Positions 6,518 through 14,801 of a stretch of DNA of 16,512 bases are shown here, one piece after another. The notes under the pieces are model-generated. The model did not search any database, was not told the origin of the DNA, and saw nothing but the letters and a program-made list of their open reading frames with translations. Within the stretch, counting starts at the first letter, position 1, and every line of letters starts with the position of its first letter. This stretch comes from Flavobacteriaceae bacterium. Lineage in GTDB: Bacteria; Bacteroidota; Bacteroidia; Flavobacteriales; Flavobacteriaceae. Location of the stretch: NCBI GenBank assembly GCA_947461915.1, contig CANHNG010000007.1, positions 1 through 16,512 on the forward strand, written 5' to 3'. A program made the position numbers and the translations under genes.

Positions 6518-7177
6518 ATGACCAAATCTGAACGTGTAACGTTTGTTATAAATACGTTAAAAGAATTGTATCCGGAAATTCCAATTCCTTTAAATCACAA
6601 GGACCCCTATACCCTGTTGATTGCCGTATTACTTTCGGCACAATGTACAGATGTTCGTGTCAACCAAATTACCCCCCTACTTTTTGCCAAAGCAGACAAT
6701 CCATATGACATGATAAAAATGTCCGTCGAGGAGATCAGGGAAATCATTCGTCCTTGTGGCTTATCGCCAATGAAATCTAAAGGAATTCACGGTTTGTCAC
6801 ATATCTTAATTAACAAACATGGAGGCAAAGTTCCCCAAAGTTTTGAAAGCCTAGAAGAACTTCCAGCTGTGGGACATAAAACTGCTAGTGTGGTGATGTC
6901 ACAGGCTTTTGGAGTACCTGCTTTTCCTGTTGATACGCACATTCATCGATTGATGTACCGATGGAATTTGTCCAACGGAAAAAATGTTGTCCAGACTGAA
7001 AAAGACGCCAAGAGAATTTTTCCGGAAGAGACTTGGAACGATTTACACCTCCAAATGATTTGGTATGGTCGGGAATATTCGCCTGCACGAGGTTGGGATT
7101 TAGAGAAAGATCGTATTACTAAAACCGTTGGCAAAAAAAGTGTTTTATCAGCATACTATAAAAAAACGTCCCGATAA
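6518..7177 (+). CDS. nth: Endonuclease III (DNA glycosylase/AP lyase) lacking the 4Fe-4S cysteines
   Basis: This 219-residue base-excision repair enzyme removes oxidised pyrimidines and cleaves abasic sites. The N-terminal region has the usual LLSAQCTD segment (38-45). The helix-hairpin-helix is LPAVGHKTA (115-123) with catalytic Lys121, and the catalytic aspartate is Asp139 in PVDTHIHRL. Both active residues are intact. Family members normally end with a C-x6-C-x2-C-x5-C iron-sulfur loop. Here the region after YGREYSPARG (183-192) contains no cysteine: it runs WDLEKDRITKTVGKKSVL to the end, and the only cysteines in the protein are C43 and C80. The enzyme is therefore a cluster-less variant. 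The final codons ACG-TCC-CGA form part of a terminator stem and the stop codon lies in its loop. Confidence 0.95.
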   Translation: MTKSERVTFVINTLKELYPEIPIPLNHKDPYTLLIAVLLSAQCTDVRVNQITPLLFAKADNPYDMIKMSVEEIREIIRPCGLSPMKSKGIHGLSHILINKHGGKVPQSFESLEELPAVGHKTASVVMSQAFGVPAFPVDTHIHRLMYRWNLSNGKNVVQTEKDAKRIFPEETWNDLHLQMIWYGREYSPARGWDLEKDRITKTVGKKSVLSAYYKKTSR

Positions 7178-7192
7178 ACTCGGGACGTTTTT
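7162..7192. terminator. Bidirectional terminator overlapping the end of nth
   Basis: A 13-bp stem (AAAAACGTCCCGA, 7162-7174; TCGGGACGTTTTT, 7180-7192) has the 5-base loop TAAAC. It has T-runs on both strands, so it can end nth transcripts (+) and the small-gene/sigma-factor transcripts (-). The nth stop TAA (7175-7177) lies in the loop, and the minus-strand small gene stops 2 bp beyond the stem. The core arms TCCCGA/TCGGGA match two other palindromes in this window. Confidence 0.88.
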
Positions 7193-7193
7193 C

Positions 7194-7337
7194 CTAATTA
7201 GCTATAATTTCGAAACTCATTTTATTACCTTTTATGATGCTTAACGCTTTAGAGTAATTCAACAAAAAAGAAATAACTTCTTTTTTAGGTTTCATTGTAG
7301 GGATAACTAATGTTTTTTTTGAGTAGATTTTTGCCAT
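7194..7337 (-). CDS. Small conserved-looking protein, 47 residues, unknown function
   Basis: Read on the minus strand from the ATG at 7337, an open frame of 47 codons ends at TAG (7194-7196). The product begins MAKIYSKKTLVIPTMKPKKE and ends KGNKMSFEIIAN. It is basic (about ten lysines, few acids), has no signal peptide or cysteines, and has a mixed hydrophobic middle (VISFLLNYSKALSII, 21-35) consistent with a single helix. It follows the ECF sigma factor stop by 52 bp on the same strand and ends right at a bidirectional terminator, so the whole spacer is explained by this gene. An 11-bp hairpin ends one base before its start codon. Its sequence reads like a real protein rather than a random AT-rich frame. 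It could be a small regulator or a sigma-factor-associated peptide; no function is assigned. Confidence 0.62.
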   Translation of the reverse strand: MAKIYSKKTLVIPTMKPKKEVISFLLNYSKALSIIKGNKMSFEIIAN

Positions 7338-7338
7338 A

Positions 7339-7367
7339 TTGTAATAAAATTTGTGTTTTTATTACAA
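7339..7367 (-). promoter_or_regulatory. Hairpin directly upstream of the 47-codon gene start
   Basis: TTGTAATAAAA (7339-7349) pairs perfectly with TTTTATTACAA (7357-7367) around a 7-base loop. On the minus strand the stem ends one base before the ATG at 7337, so in mRNA it would cover the ribosome-binding region. No T-run follows, so it is not a standard terminator of the sigma-factor gene. It may control translation or be a processing or operator site. Confidence 0.5.
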
Positions 7368-7389
7368 CGTAGAATTTTTTATTATAGTA

Positions 7390-7974
7390 TTAATTCGTTA
7401 AAATAATTTGATGTTTGTCGATTACTTTTCTCATGTTCATCAGGGCATATCGCATTCTACCTAGGGCAGTGTTGATGCTTACCCCTGTTATTTCTGATAT
7501 TTCCTTAAAACTCATGTCTTGATACATTCGCATAACCAAAACTTCTTTTTGATCGGCAGGAAGTTCCTCGATTAATTTTCTCAGGTCGGTATCAACTTGT
7601 TCTCGAATAATTTTATTTTCTATCGTTGGCGAATCATCAGACATAATCGAAAAAATAGAAAACTCCTCCGTTTCCCTGAACATAGGCATTTTTTTGTTTT
7701 TTCGAAAATGGTCAATAATCAGATTATGGGCAATTCGCATCACCCAAGGCAAGAATTTACCTTCCTCGTTATAGGATTTAGATTTTAAAGTTTTAATAAC
7801 TTTAATAAAAGTGTCTTGAAAAATATCATTCGAAATATCTCTATCCGAGATTTTTGAATATATAAAACCGAAAATTTTGGATTGATGTCTATTGATTAAT
7901 ATTGTCAAAGCGTTTTCATCGCCTTCAATATAATTGTGTACCAATAAAGAATCAGGAAGTTGAACATTAGCCAT
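7390..7974 (-). CDS. ECF-type RNA polymerase sigma factor (sigma-70 family)
   Basis: This 194-residue protein has the two-domain ECF layout. Region 2 spans roughly residues 25-95 and includes FQDTFIKVI (52-60) and the -10 recognition/melting segment WVMRIAHNLIIDHFRK (77-92). Region 4 spans roughly residues 132-184, with LPADQKEVLVMRMYQDMSF and the helix-turn-helix EISEITGVSINTALGRMRYAL (158-178). Region 3 is replaced by a short acidic/serine-rich linker (100-125). No anti-sigma factor gene is adjacent: the upstream side is a gene-free spacer and the downstream same-strand partner is a 47-codon gene. The target regulon cannot be read here, but the flanking genes are DNA-repair genes. The upstream spacer has a promoter-like pair at 8073-8105 on the minus strand. 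Confidence 0.92.
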   Translation of the reverse strand: MANVQLPDSLLVHNYIEGDENALTILINRHQSKIFGFIYSKISDRDISNDIFQDTFIKVIKTLKSKSYNEEGKFLPWVMRIAHNLIIDHFRKNKKMPMFRETEEFSIFSIMSDDSPTIENKIIREQVDTDLRKLIEELPADQKEVLVMRMYQDMSFKEISEITGVSINTALGRMRYALMNMRKVIDKHQIILTN

Positions 7975-8072
7975 AGTAATACCTTTTAGTTTTTTAATAA
8001 AAATTTGGAGCGATTTCTCTAAAAAGTAGTTATATAAAATAGGCTAATGGATTTAAGTTTATAATTAATTTC

Positions 8073-8105
8073 CAAATTTAACTATATTTTATCCAAACAA
8101 CCAAA
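8073..8105 (-). promoter_or_regulatory. Candidate promoter of the ECF sigma factor gene
   Basis: On the minus strand, TTTG (8105-8102) and TAAATTTG (8080-8073) are separated by 21 bp, near the Bacteroidota -33/-7 arrangement (TTTG, ~19-20 bp, TAnnTTTG). This would give a leader of roughly 90 nt before the ATG at 7974. Confidence 0.42.
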
Positions 8106-8290
8106 TAAAATAGAATAAAATTAGCATTAATCATAGATAATAACAGGAAAACCGTTGTTTTTTCAACAACAAAACCTCTATAATAAACACAAAATCATAC
8201 CTTTTTATGGTCTTCTAAAATTTAAAAAAATCAATTCAATCCCTAAAAATTTGTGATTTGTTCAATACCAATTCTCATTTCAAAATTGAT

Positions 8291-8298
8291 TACTTTTG
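8291..8298 (+). promoter_or_regulatory. Candidate -7 box of the first uvrA
   Basis: TACTTTTG matches TAnnTTTG exactly. Transcription would start near 8303-8306, downstream of the in-frame GTG at 8296, which supports the ATG at 8317 as the real start with a very short leader. No TTTG -33 box is seen at ~19 bp. Confidence 0.45.
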
Positions 8299-8316
8299 TG
8301 GAAATTCAGTTTTTGT

Positions 8317-11103
8317 ATGCCAATTGACCTTTCTACACTAGATCCAAAGAAGAACATCATCATCAAGGGAGCGCAAGTTCACAACTTAAAAAATGTGGAT
8401 GTGGCGATTCCAAGAAATAAATTAGTGGTAATTACCGGACTTTCAGGTTCGGGGAAATCAAGCCTGGCTTTCGACACTTTGTATGCCGAAGGACAACGCC
8501 GTTATGTGGAAAGTTTATCCTCTTATGCGCGACAATTCCTTGGAAGACTAGACAAACCAAAAGTGGAATACATCAAAGGAATCGCGCCAGCAATAGCTAT
8601 CGAGCAAAAAGTAAATACGACCAATGCACGATCCACCGTGGGAACTTCGACCGAAATTTACGATTACATTAAACTATTGTTTGCCCGAGTTGGCAGAACT
8701 TTTTCGCCAATTTCAGGACAAGAAGTCAAAAAAAATACAGTTTCGGATGTTATTGCCGACGTAAAAAAAATTGGAATCGACAGCAAATGGTTGCTCCTCG
8801 CGCCAATTCATTTGGAACACGGGAGAGCTTTAGAAGATAAATTGAAAGCCTTGCTCAATCAAGGATTCTCCAGAATATTAGTCAATAACGAAACCATTCG
8901 TTTAGATGAAATTGACGAACATACATTAGACAACAAAGATATTCTTCTCATCATAGACAGAATCATAGTCAAAGACGAAGAGGAATTTTACAATCGCCTT
9001 GCCGATGCCGTGCAAACCGCTTTTTATGAAGGAAAAGGAATTTGCCATTTACAGGAATTAAACACGCAGAAACGTTTTTCGTACAGCAATAATTTCGAAC
9101 TGGACGGTATTACTTTCTTGGAACCAAACGTTCATTTGTTTAGTTTCAACAATCCTTATGGGGCATGTCCCATTTGCGAAGGCTACGGAAATATCATCGG
9201 AATCGACGAAGAATTGGTGATTCCCAATACTTCTTTGTCCGTTTTTGAAAATGCCATTTACCCTTGGCGTGGCGAAAGTATGGGCTGGTTTCGGGACGAA
9301 TTGGTGAATAATGCTTACAAGTTTGACTTCCCTATTCACAAACCGTATTTTGAACTTTCGGAAACGCAAAAGGAGTTGGTTTGGACAGGAAACAGCTATT
9401 TTCAAGGTTTGAATGCGTTCTTTAAGGAATTGGAAGACAAGAATTACAAAATCCAAAATCGGGTGATGCTTTCTCGTTATCGTGGCAAAACCAAATGCCA
9501 TTCCTGCAAAGGAAAACGCTTACGCATTGAAGCTTCTTACGTGAAAATCAATTCGAAAACGGCGTCGGAATTGGTTGATTTACCTATCAAACATTTGGTT
9601 ACTTTTTTCCAAAATATCGATTTGGACGTGTACGAAAAACAAATTGCCAAACGATTATTATTGGAAATCAACAACCGCTTGTCGTTTTTGACCGAAGTGG
9701 GTTTGGATTATTTAACTCTAAACAGGAATTCGGCGACACTTTCCGGTGGTGAATCGCAGCGCATTAACTTGGCGACTTCGCTTGGAAGCAGTTTGGTGGG
9801 TTCGATGTATATTCTCGACGAGCCAAGTATTGGTTTACACCCAAAAGACACGGAACGATTAATCAAAGTTTTGCAGTCTTTACGAGATCTAGGCAACACC
9901 GTTATCGTGGTTGAACACGATGAGGATATTATGAAAGCTGCTGATATGATTGTCGACATTGGTCCCGAAGCAGGAACTTTTGGTGGCGAATTGGTCGCTC
10001 AGGGAACTTTCCAAGAAATCTTGAAATCGACTTCACTAACGGCGAAATACCTCAATGGGGAACTGGAAATTAAAACGCCACGAACTCGCCGAAAGTGGAC
10101 TAATTACATTGAAATTTTGGGAGCAAGAGAAAACAATTTACAAAATATTGACGTCAAATTTCCTTTGGAATGCTTGACCGTAATAACCGGTGTTTCCGGA
10201 AGCGGAAAAAGCACTTTGGTCAAGAAAATCCTGTTTCCGGCGATGCAGAAAAGACTGGATGGAGTTGGTGAAAAAGCCGGACAATTTTCCGAAATGCGTG
10301 GCTATTACCACATGATTCAACACATAGAATACGTAGATCAAAATCCGATTGGAAGAAGTTCCCGTTCGAATCCCGTGACGTATATCAAGGCGTATGACGA
10401 TATTCGGGAATTGTTTGCCAAAGAAAAACTATCTAAAGTTCGAGGGTATCAAGCCAAACATTTTTCATTTAACGTAGATGGCGGAAGATGTGAAACCTGC
10501 AAAGGCGAAGGCACCATCAATGTCGAAATGGTTTTTATGGCCGATGTACAATTGCATTGCGAAACCTGCAATGGCAAGCGATTCAAGAAAGAAGTTTTGG
10601 AAGTCGCTTTCGAAGGCAAGAACATTCATGACATTTTGACGATGACCATCGATGATGCAATTGCTTTTTTTGCGGTCAATAATCAAACCAAAATCACACA
10701 AAAACTGCAACCATTGCAAGACGTTGGCTTGGGCTATGTACAATTGGGACAATCCTCCTCTACTCTTTCCGGTGGCGAGGCGCAACGGATTAAACTGGCT
10801 TCGTTCTTAGTCAAAGGGGCTACCAAAGAAAAAGCACTTTTTGTATTTGACGAACCTACAACGGGATTGCATTTTCACGACATCAAGAAACTCTTGGCTT
10901 CTTTTGAGGCTTTAATCGATAAAGGGCATTCAATTTTGGTCATTGAACACAATCTCGACCTCATAAAATGTGCCGACTGGATTATTGATTTAGGTCCCGA
11001 AGGGGGCGAAAATGGCGGGCAATTACTCGCCGAAGGTACTCCCGAGGAAATCATAAAAAACAAAAAATCGGTTACAGGGAAGTATTTGAAAGAGAAATTG
11101 TAA
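8317..11103 (+). CDS. uvrA: UvrA-family excinuclease ABC subunit A, first (diverged) paralogue
   Basis: This 928-residue duplicated-ABC ATPase belongs to the family that finds bulky DNA lesions in nucleotide excision repair and loads UvrB. The N-terminal ATPase has Walker [10 protein letters not shown] (41-49), signature [12 protein letters not shown] (~475) and Walker [12 protein letters not shown] (~497). The C-terminal ATPase has Walker [10 protein letters not shown] (~625), zinc module CETCKGEG...CETCNGKRF (~725-750), signature [12 protein letters not shown] (~817) and Walker [10 protein letters not shown] (~843). Both ATPases look intact. The first zinc module is broken: C284-x2-C287 is present, but its partner CxxC is replaced by a segment around F260-D263 with no cysteine. 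An in-frame GTG at 8296 would add seven residues but overlaps the promoter box, so ATG 8317 is preferred. The second uvrA begins 65 bp after its stop. Confidence 0.93.
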   Translation: MPIDLSTLDPKKNIIIKGAQVHNLKNVDVAIPRNKLVVITGLSGSGKSSLAFDTLYAEGQRRYVESLSSYARQFLGRLDKPKVEYIKGIAPAIAIEQKVNTTNARSTVGTSTEIYDYIKLLFARVGRTFSPISGQEVKKNTVSDVIADVKKIGIDSKWLLLAPIHLEHGRALEDKLKALLNQGFSRILVNNETIRLDEIDEHTLDNKDILLIIDRIIVKDEEEFYNRLADAVQTAFYEGKGICHLQELNTQKRFSYSNNFELDGITFLEPNVHLFSFNNPYGACPICEGYGNIIGIDEELVIPNTSLSVFENAIYPWRGESMGWFRDELVNNAYKFDFPIHKPYFELSETQKELVWTGNSYFQGLNAFFKELEDKNYKIQNRVMLSRYRGKTKCHSCKGKRLRIEASYVKINSKTASELVDLPIKHLVTFFQNIDLDVYEKQIAKRLLLEINNRLSFLTEVGLDYLTLNRNSATLSGGESQRINLATSLGSSLVGSMYILDEPSIGLHPKDTERLIKVLQSLRDLGNTVIVVEHDEDIMKAADMIVDIGPEAGTFGGELVAQGTFQEILKSTSLTAKYLNGELEIKTPRTRRKWTNYIEILGARENNLQNIDVKFPLECLTVITGVSGSGKSTLVKKILFPAMQKRLDGVGEKAGQFSEMRGYYHMIQHIEYVDQNPIGRSSRSNPVTYIKAYDDIRELFAKEKLSKVRGYQAKHFSFNVDGGRCETCKGEGTINVEMVFMADVQLHCETCNGKRFKKEVLEVAFEGKNIHDILTMTIDDAIAFFAVNNQTKITQKLQPLQDVGLGYVQLGQSSSTLSGGEAQRIKLASFLVKGATKEKALFVFDEPTTGLHFHDIKKLLASFEALIDKGHSILVIEHNLDLIKCADWIIDLGPEGGENGGQLLAEGTPEEIIKNKKSVTGKYLKEKL

Positions 11104-11129
11104 CAGCAAAACCAGACGTAACTATACTT

Positions 11130-11152
11130 CCGCTCCCGAAACTTCGGGACGG
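11130..11152. repeat. Palindromic hairpin between the two uvrA genes
   Basis: TCCCGAA (11134-11140), AC, TTCGGGA (11143-11149), extended by CCG/CGG with one bulged C. It shares its arms with the nth terminator and the palindrome in the dihydroorotase-like gene. No T-run follows directly, so complete termination here is unlikely; it may attenuate or stabilise the mRNA between the paralogues. Confidence 0.65.
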
Positions 11153-11168
11153 AGTTGACAAAAAATTT

Positions 11169-14000
11169 ATGCTAGAAAACGATAATAACATTGAAGTATT
11201 GGGTGCGCGAGTACACAATCTGAAAAACATAGATGTCCGCATTCCTCGAGAAAAACTGGTGGTGATTACGGGACTTTCGGGTTCCGGGAAATCGTCCTTG
11301 GCTTTTGATACGATTTATGCCGAAGGACAACGCCGTTACGTGGAAACTTTTTCGGCTTACGCCCGACAATTTCTGGGTGGATTGGAACGTCCCGATGTAG
11401 ATAAAATTGATGGACTTTCGCCCGTTATTGCCATCGAACAGAAAACCACCTCCAAGAGCCCGCGCTCCACCGTTGGAACGATTACAGAGATTTATGATTT
11501 CCTTCGTTTGCTTTATGCACGTGCCGCCGATGCTTATAGTTACAATACGGGCGAGAAAATGGTTTCCTATGACGATGAGCAAATCAAGGAGTTAATTACC
11601 CAAGATTTTGCTGGAAAACGCATTAATATTCTGGCACCCATTATTCGGGCCAGAAAAGGACATTATGCCGAATTATTCCAGCAAATTGCTAAACAAGGCT
11701 TTTTGAAAGTTCGCATTAACGGCGACATCAAAGACATCACCACGGGAATGAAACTCGACCGTTACAAAACGCACGACATCGAAATCGTGATCGATAGAAT
11801 GGTTATCGAAGTTACGCCTGACAATGAAAAACGCCTGACCGAAAGCATCAAAACGGCGATGTACCACGGTGAAAATGTGTTGATGATTTTAGAACAAGAC
11901 ACTAACGAAATACGTTTTTTTAGTCGGAATTTAATGTGTCCGACAACCGGAATTTCCTATCAAAATCCGGAACCGAATTTATTTTCTTTCAACTCCCCAA
12001 AAGGGGCTTGCGACCATTGTAAAGGTTTGGGAACGGTAAACGAGATTAACCTCAAGAAGATAATTCCCAATCCAAAATTATCGATAAACAAAGGTGGTTT
12101 TGCGCCTTTGGGCGAATACAAAAGCAGTTGGATGTTCAAACAATTAGAAATCATTGGCGAAAAATACGGTTTCAAATTGACCGATCCCATTTCTACCATT
12201 TCCGAAGAAGCGATGGAAATGATCTTGAATGGTGGCAAGGAAAAATTCTCGGTCGAATCGAAAGTTTTGGGTGTGACCAAAGAATACAAAATTGAGTTTG
12301 AAGGGATTTCGCATTTCATCAAAAACCAACACGACGAAAGTGGTTCTACAACAATACGCCGTTGGGCAAAGGAATTTATGGACGAAGTAAATTGTCCAGT
12401 TTGTGAAGGTTCCAGATTAAAAAAAGAAGCCTTATTTTTCAAAATCAACGAGAAGAATATTGTCGAATTATGCGATATGGATATTTCGGATGTAACGACA
12501 TGGTTTCTGGATTTGAACAATCATTTATCCGATAAACAAAAGACAATTGCCACGGAAGTCATCAAGGAAATTAAGGATCGATTGGCCTTTTTGATGAACG
12601 TGGGCTTGGATTATTTGGCTTTAAGCCGAAGTTCCAAATCGCTTTCCGGTGGCGAAGCACAACGCATTCGATTGGCAACCCAAATTGGTTCGCAGTTGGT
12701 GGGCGTTTTGTATATTCTGGATGAACCGAGTATTGGTTTGCACCAAAGAGACAATGACAAATTGATTCATTCCTTGGAACAATTGCGCGATATTGGTAAC
12801 TCGGTTATTGTGGTCGAACACGATAAAGATATGATTCTGCGCGCCGATTACGTGATTGATATTGGTCCGAAAGCGGGAAAACACGGTGGCGAAATCATCA
12901 GCAAGGGGACACCTACTGAAATTTTGAAAGATCACACTTTGACGGCTTCCTACTTGAATGGAGAAATGGAAATTGAGGTTCCAAAAAAACGTCGGGAAGG
13001 CAATGGAAATTTTCTAAAACTGACTGGAGCGACAGGTAACAACCTTAAAAATGTATCGATAGAATTGCCTTTAGGTAAAATGATTTGCGTGACGGGAGTT
13101 TCAGGAAGCGGAAAATCGACCTTGATAAATGAAACCCTCTACCCTATTTTGAACGCTTTTTATTTTAATGGAGTCAAAAAACCAAAACCGTACAAAAAAA
13201 TTGAAGGTTTGGAACATATCGACAAAGTAATTGATATTGACCAAAGTCCAATTGGGCGAACACCACGCTCGAATCCGGCAACCTATACCGAAGTTTTTAC
13301 GGAAATCAGGAATTTGTTTACGATGACTTCGGAGAGTATGATTCGGGGTTATAAAGCCGGACGTTTTAGTTTCAATGTGAAAGGCGGGCGTTGCGAAACC
13401 TGTGAAGGATCTGGTGTGAGAACAATTGAAATGAATTTCTTGCCCGATGTTTACGTGGAATGTGAAACCTGTCAAGGAAAGCGTTTTAACAGGGAAACGT
13501 TGGAAATTCGGTACAAAGGAAAATCCATTTCGGATGTGTTGAATATGACGGTGGATGAAGCCGTTCCTTTCTTCGAAAATATTCCGAAAATTTACCGAAA
13601 AGTAAAAACGATCCAAGATGTTGGTTTGGGTTATATCACTCTTGGTCAACAAAGCACAACGCTTTCCGGTGGCGAAGCACAACGAATCAAACTGGCGGGA
13701 GAATTATCTAAAAAAGATACAGGAAACACGTTTTATATTCTGGACGAACCCACAACTGGCTTGCATTTTGAAGATATTAGGGTCTTGATGGAAGTGATTA
13801 ATAAACTAGTCGATAAAGGCAATACGATTTTGATTATCGAACACAATATGGATGTGATTAAATTGGCAGATTACATCATAGATATTGGTCCTGAAGGCGG
13901 AAAAGGGGGTGGTGAAGTCGTTGCCAAAGGAACTCCTGAAGAAGTTGCTAAAAATAAGCAAAGTTATACAGCGCAATTTTTGAAAAAAGAGTTATCTTAG
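11169..14000 (+). CDS. uvrA: UvrA, excinuclease ABC subunit A, second (canonical-looking) paralogue
   Basis: This 943-residue UvrA has both ATPase modules intact: Walker [10 protein letters not shown] (35-43), signature [12 protein letters not shown] (~491), Walker [16 protein letters not shown] (~515), second Walker [10 protein letters not shown] (~643), zinc module CETCEGSG...[10 protein letters not shown] (~741-768), signature [12 protein letters not shown] (~831) and Walker [11 protein letters not shown] (~857). It is closer to the family norm than the first copy (for example GLHQRDN and FLPDVYVEC), so it is the likelier housekeeping damage sensor that loads UvrB. Zinc module 1 keeps C281-x2-C284, but its partner pair reads C257-P-T-T260, with one cysteine lost. 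The ATG at 11169 lies 65 bp after the first paralogue, with a palindrome between. The next gene follows 15 bp after the stop, suggesting an operon. Confidence 0.96.
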   Translation: MLENDNNIEVLGARVHNLKNIDVRIPREKLVVITGLSGSGKSSLAFDTIYAEGQRRYVETFSAYARQFLGGLERPDVDKIDGLSPVIAIEQKTTSKSPRSTVGTITEIYDFLRLLYARAADAYSYNTGEKMVSYDDEQIKELITQDFAGKRINILAPIIRARKGHYAELFQQIAKQGFLKVRINGDIKDITTGMKLDRYKTHDIEIVIDRMVIEVTPDNEKRLTESIKTAMYHGENVLMILEQDTNEIRFFSRNLMCPTTGISYQNPEPNLFSFNSPKGACDHCKGLGTVNEINLKKIIPNPKLSINKGGFAPLGEYKSSWMFKQLEIIGEKYGFKLTDPISTISEEAMEMILNGGKEKFSVESKVLGVTKEYKIEFEGISHFIKNQHDESGSTTIRRWAKEFMDEVNCPVCEGSRLKKEALFFKINEKNIVELCDMDISDVTTWFLDLNNHLSDKQKTIATEVIKEIKDRLAFLMNVGLDYLALSRSSKSLSGGEAQRIRLATQIGSQLVGVLYILDEPSIGLHQRDNDKLIHSLEQLRDIGNSVIVVEHDKDMILRADYVIDIGPKAGKHGGEIISKGTPTEILKDHTLTASYLNGEMEIEVPKKRREGNGNFLKLTGATGNNLKNVSIELPLGKMICVTGVSGSGKSTLINETLYPILNAFYFNGVKKPKPYKKIEGLEHIDKVIDIDQSPIGRTPRSNPATYTEVFTEIRNLFTMTSESMIRGYKAGRFSFNVKGGRCETCEGSGVRTIEMNFLPDVYVECETCQGKRFNRETLEIRYKGKSISDVLNMTVDEAVPFFENIPKIYRKVKTIQDVGLGYITLGQQSTTLSGGEAQRIKLAGELSKKDTGNTFYILDEPTTGLHFEDIRVLMEVINKLVDKGNTILIIEHNMDVIKLADYIIDIGPEGGKGGGEVVAKGTPEEVAKNKQSYTAQFLKKELS

Positions 14001-14015
14001 AAAAAAATACACAAA

Positions 14016-14744
14016 ATGAAATTACAAGATTTTGACAATGACGAAGAAAAAGTAATTCAGGATAAATTTAAAAGAAAGACCTGGAACGAGATACGGACGA
14101 ACGACAGTTGGGCAATTTTCAAGATCATGTCCGAGTTTGTAAACGGCTATGAAAATATGGCACGGATTGGTCCTTGTGTTTCTATATTTGGTTCCGCACG
14201 AACAAAACCAGAAGACAAATATTATTTATTGGCCGAAAAAATTGCTTACAAAATAAGTAAAGCGGGATATGGTGTCATAACTGGCGGAGGTGGCGGAATT
14301 ATGGAAGCGAGCAATAAAGGGGCGCAACTTGGAGGAGGAACTTCTGTGGGGCTGAATATCGCATTGCCTTTTGAACAGCATTTCAACCCTTATATTGATG
14401 GCGATAAAAATCTGAATTTCGATTATTTCTTTGTCAGAAAAGTAATGTTTGTCAAGTATTCACAAGGATTTGTGGTCATGCCAGGGGGTTTTGGAACAAT
14501 GGACGAAATGTTTGAGGCATTGACCTTAATACAGACAAAAAAAATTGGAAAATTTCCAATCATATTGGTTGGGACTGCTTTTTGGTCGGGATTAATCGAT
14601 TGGATACGAACCGTATTAGTAGAAAAAGAACAAACGGTACATTTAGAAGATTTAGATTTATACAAAATTGTGGATACCGAAGATGAAGTGGTTGATGTAT
14701 TAGATAAATTCTACAAAAAATACGACCTAACCCCTAATTTTTAA
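14016..14744 (+). CDS. LOG-family (TIGR00730) Rossmann-fold nucleotide hydrolase-like protein
   Basis: This 242-residue cytosolic protein is of the LOG/'lysine decarboxylase-like' family, whose characterised members are phosphoribohydrolases that release the base from (cytokinin) nucleoside 5'-monophosphates; the old lysine decarboxylase label is not supported. Diagnostic parts are VSIFGSAR (55-62), the glycine run TGGGGGIMEA (89-98), the arginine/lysine of FVRKVMF (139-145) and the signature MPGGFGTMDEMFEAL (155-169), which contains the catalytic PGGxGTxxE with E164. All key residues are present. About 45 N-terminal residues precede the Rossmann core, a common extension in bacterial members. 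It lies 15 bp downstream of the second uvrA and is probably co-transcribed with it. The physiological substrate in this organism is unknown. Confidence 0.92.
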   Translation: MKLQDFDNDEEKVIQDKFKRKTWNEIRTNDSWAIFKIMSEFVNGYENMARIGPCVSIFGSARTKPEDKYYLLAEKIAYKISKAGYGVITGGGGGIMEASNKGAQLGGGTSVGLNIALPFEQHFNPYIDGDKNLNFDYFFVRKVMFVKYSQGFVVMPGGFGTMDEMFEALTLIQTKKIGKFPIILVGTAFWSGLIDWIRTVLVEKEQTVHLEDLDLYKIVDTEDEVVDVLDKFYKKYDLTPNF

Positions 14745-14769
14745 GCTATTTTTCACTATATTAATTTAG

Positions 14770-14777
14770 TACGTTTA
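14770..14777 (+). promoter_or_regulatory. Weak -7-like box before the gluzincin-like gene
   Basis: TACGTTTA differs from TAnnTTTG only in the last base and lies 24 bp before the TTG start. It is a tentative promoter for a gene otherwise only 57 bp downstream of the LOG-family gene. Confidence 0.25.
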
Positions 14778-14801
14778 GACTAATAATCCATTCCCAAACT
14801 A

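Larger units (their letters stand above)
7975..8316. other. 342-bp gene-free spacer between the sigma factor and uvrA
   Basis: This very AT-rich divergent spacer has frequent stops in all frames and no open frame worth calling. On the minus strand it holds a candidate promoter for the sigma factor, and on the plus strand a TACTTTTG box next to the first uvrA. A small inverted repeat, GTTGTT (8154-8159) with AACAAC (8165-8170), lies near the middle. I see no SOS-type box I could name with confidence and no RNA gene signature. Confidence 0.7.

Noticed and set aside
8154..8170. GTTGTT/AACAAC inverted repeat as a terminator or operator
   Set aside because: The stem is only 6 bp in AT-rich DNA, with no T-run at a useful place and no gene end nearby; it is mentioned only within the spacer description.
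8296..8316. GTG at 8296 as the start of the first uvrA
   Set aside because: It overlaps a consensus promoter -7 box and adds seven residues (through FSFC) that do not resemble UvrA N-termini; the ATG at 8317 is better supported.
9058..9501. Minus-strand open frame (147 codons) opposite the first uvrA
   Set aside because: It is contained in a conserved UvrA region and has no supporting promoter, start context or domain.
11960..12520. Long open frame (186 codons) on the minus strand opposite the second uvrA
   Set aside because: It lies wholly inside a certain uvrA coding region, has no recognisable protein features, and its length reflects codon bias of the sense gene.
13101..13682. Long open frame (193 codons) on the minus strand opposite the 3' half of the second uvrA
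   Set aside because: Shadow of the sense gene: the peptide is rich in F, N, R and I with no domain signal, and the sense strand carries intact zinc and ABC motifs throughout.
8317..14000. The two uvrA genes as one gene split by a frameshift or as a recent duplication artefact
   Set aside because: Each copy alone has the complete UvrA layout with both ATPase modules, and the two differ throughout in protein sequence, so they are separate diverged genes.
14016..14744. Lysine decarboxylase
   Set aside because: The PGGxGTxxE family was once labelled this way, but characterised members are nucleotide phosphoribohydrolases and no PLP-binding motif is present.
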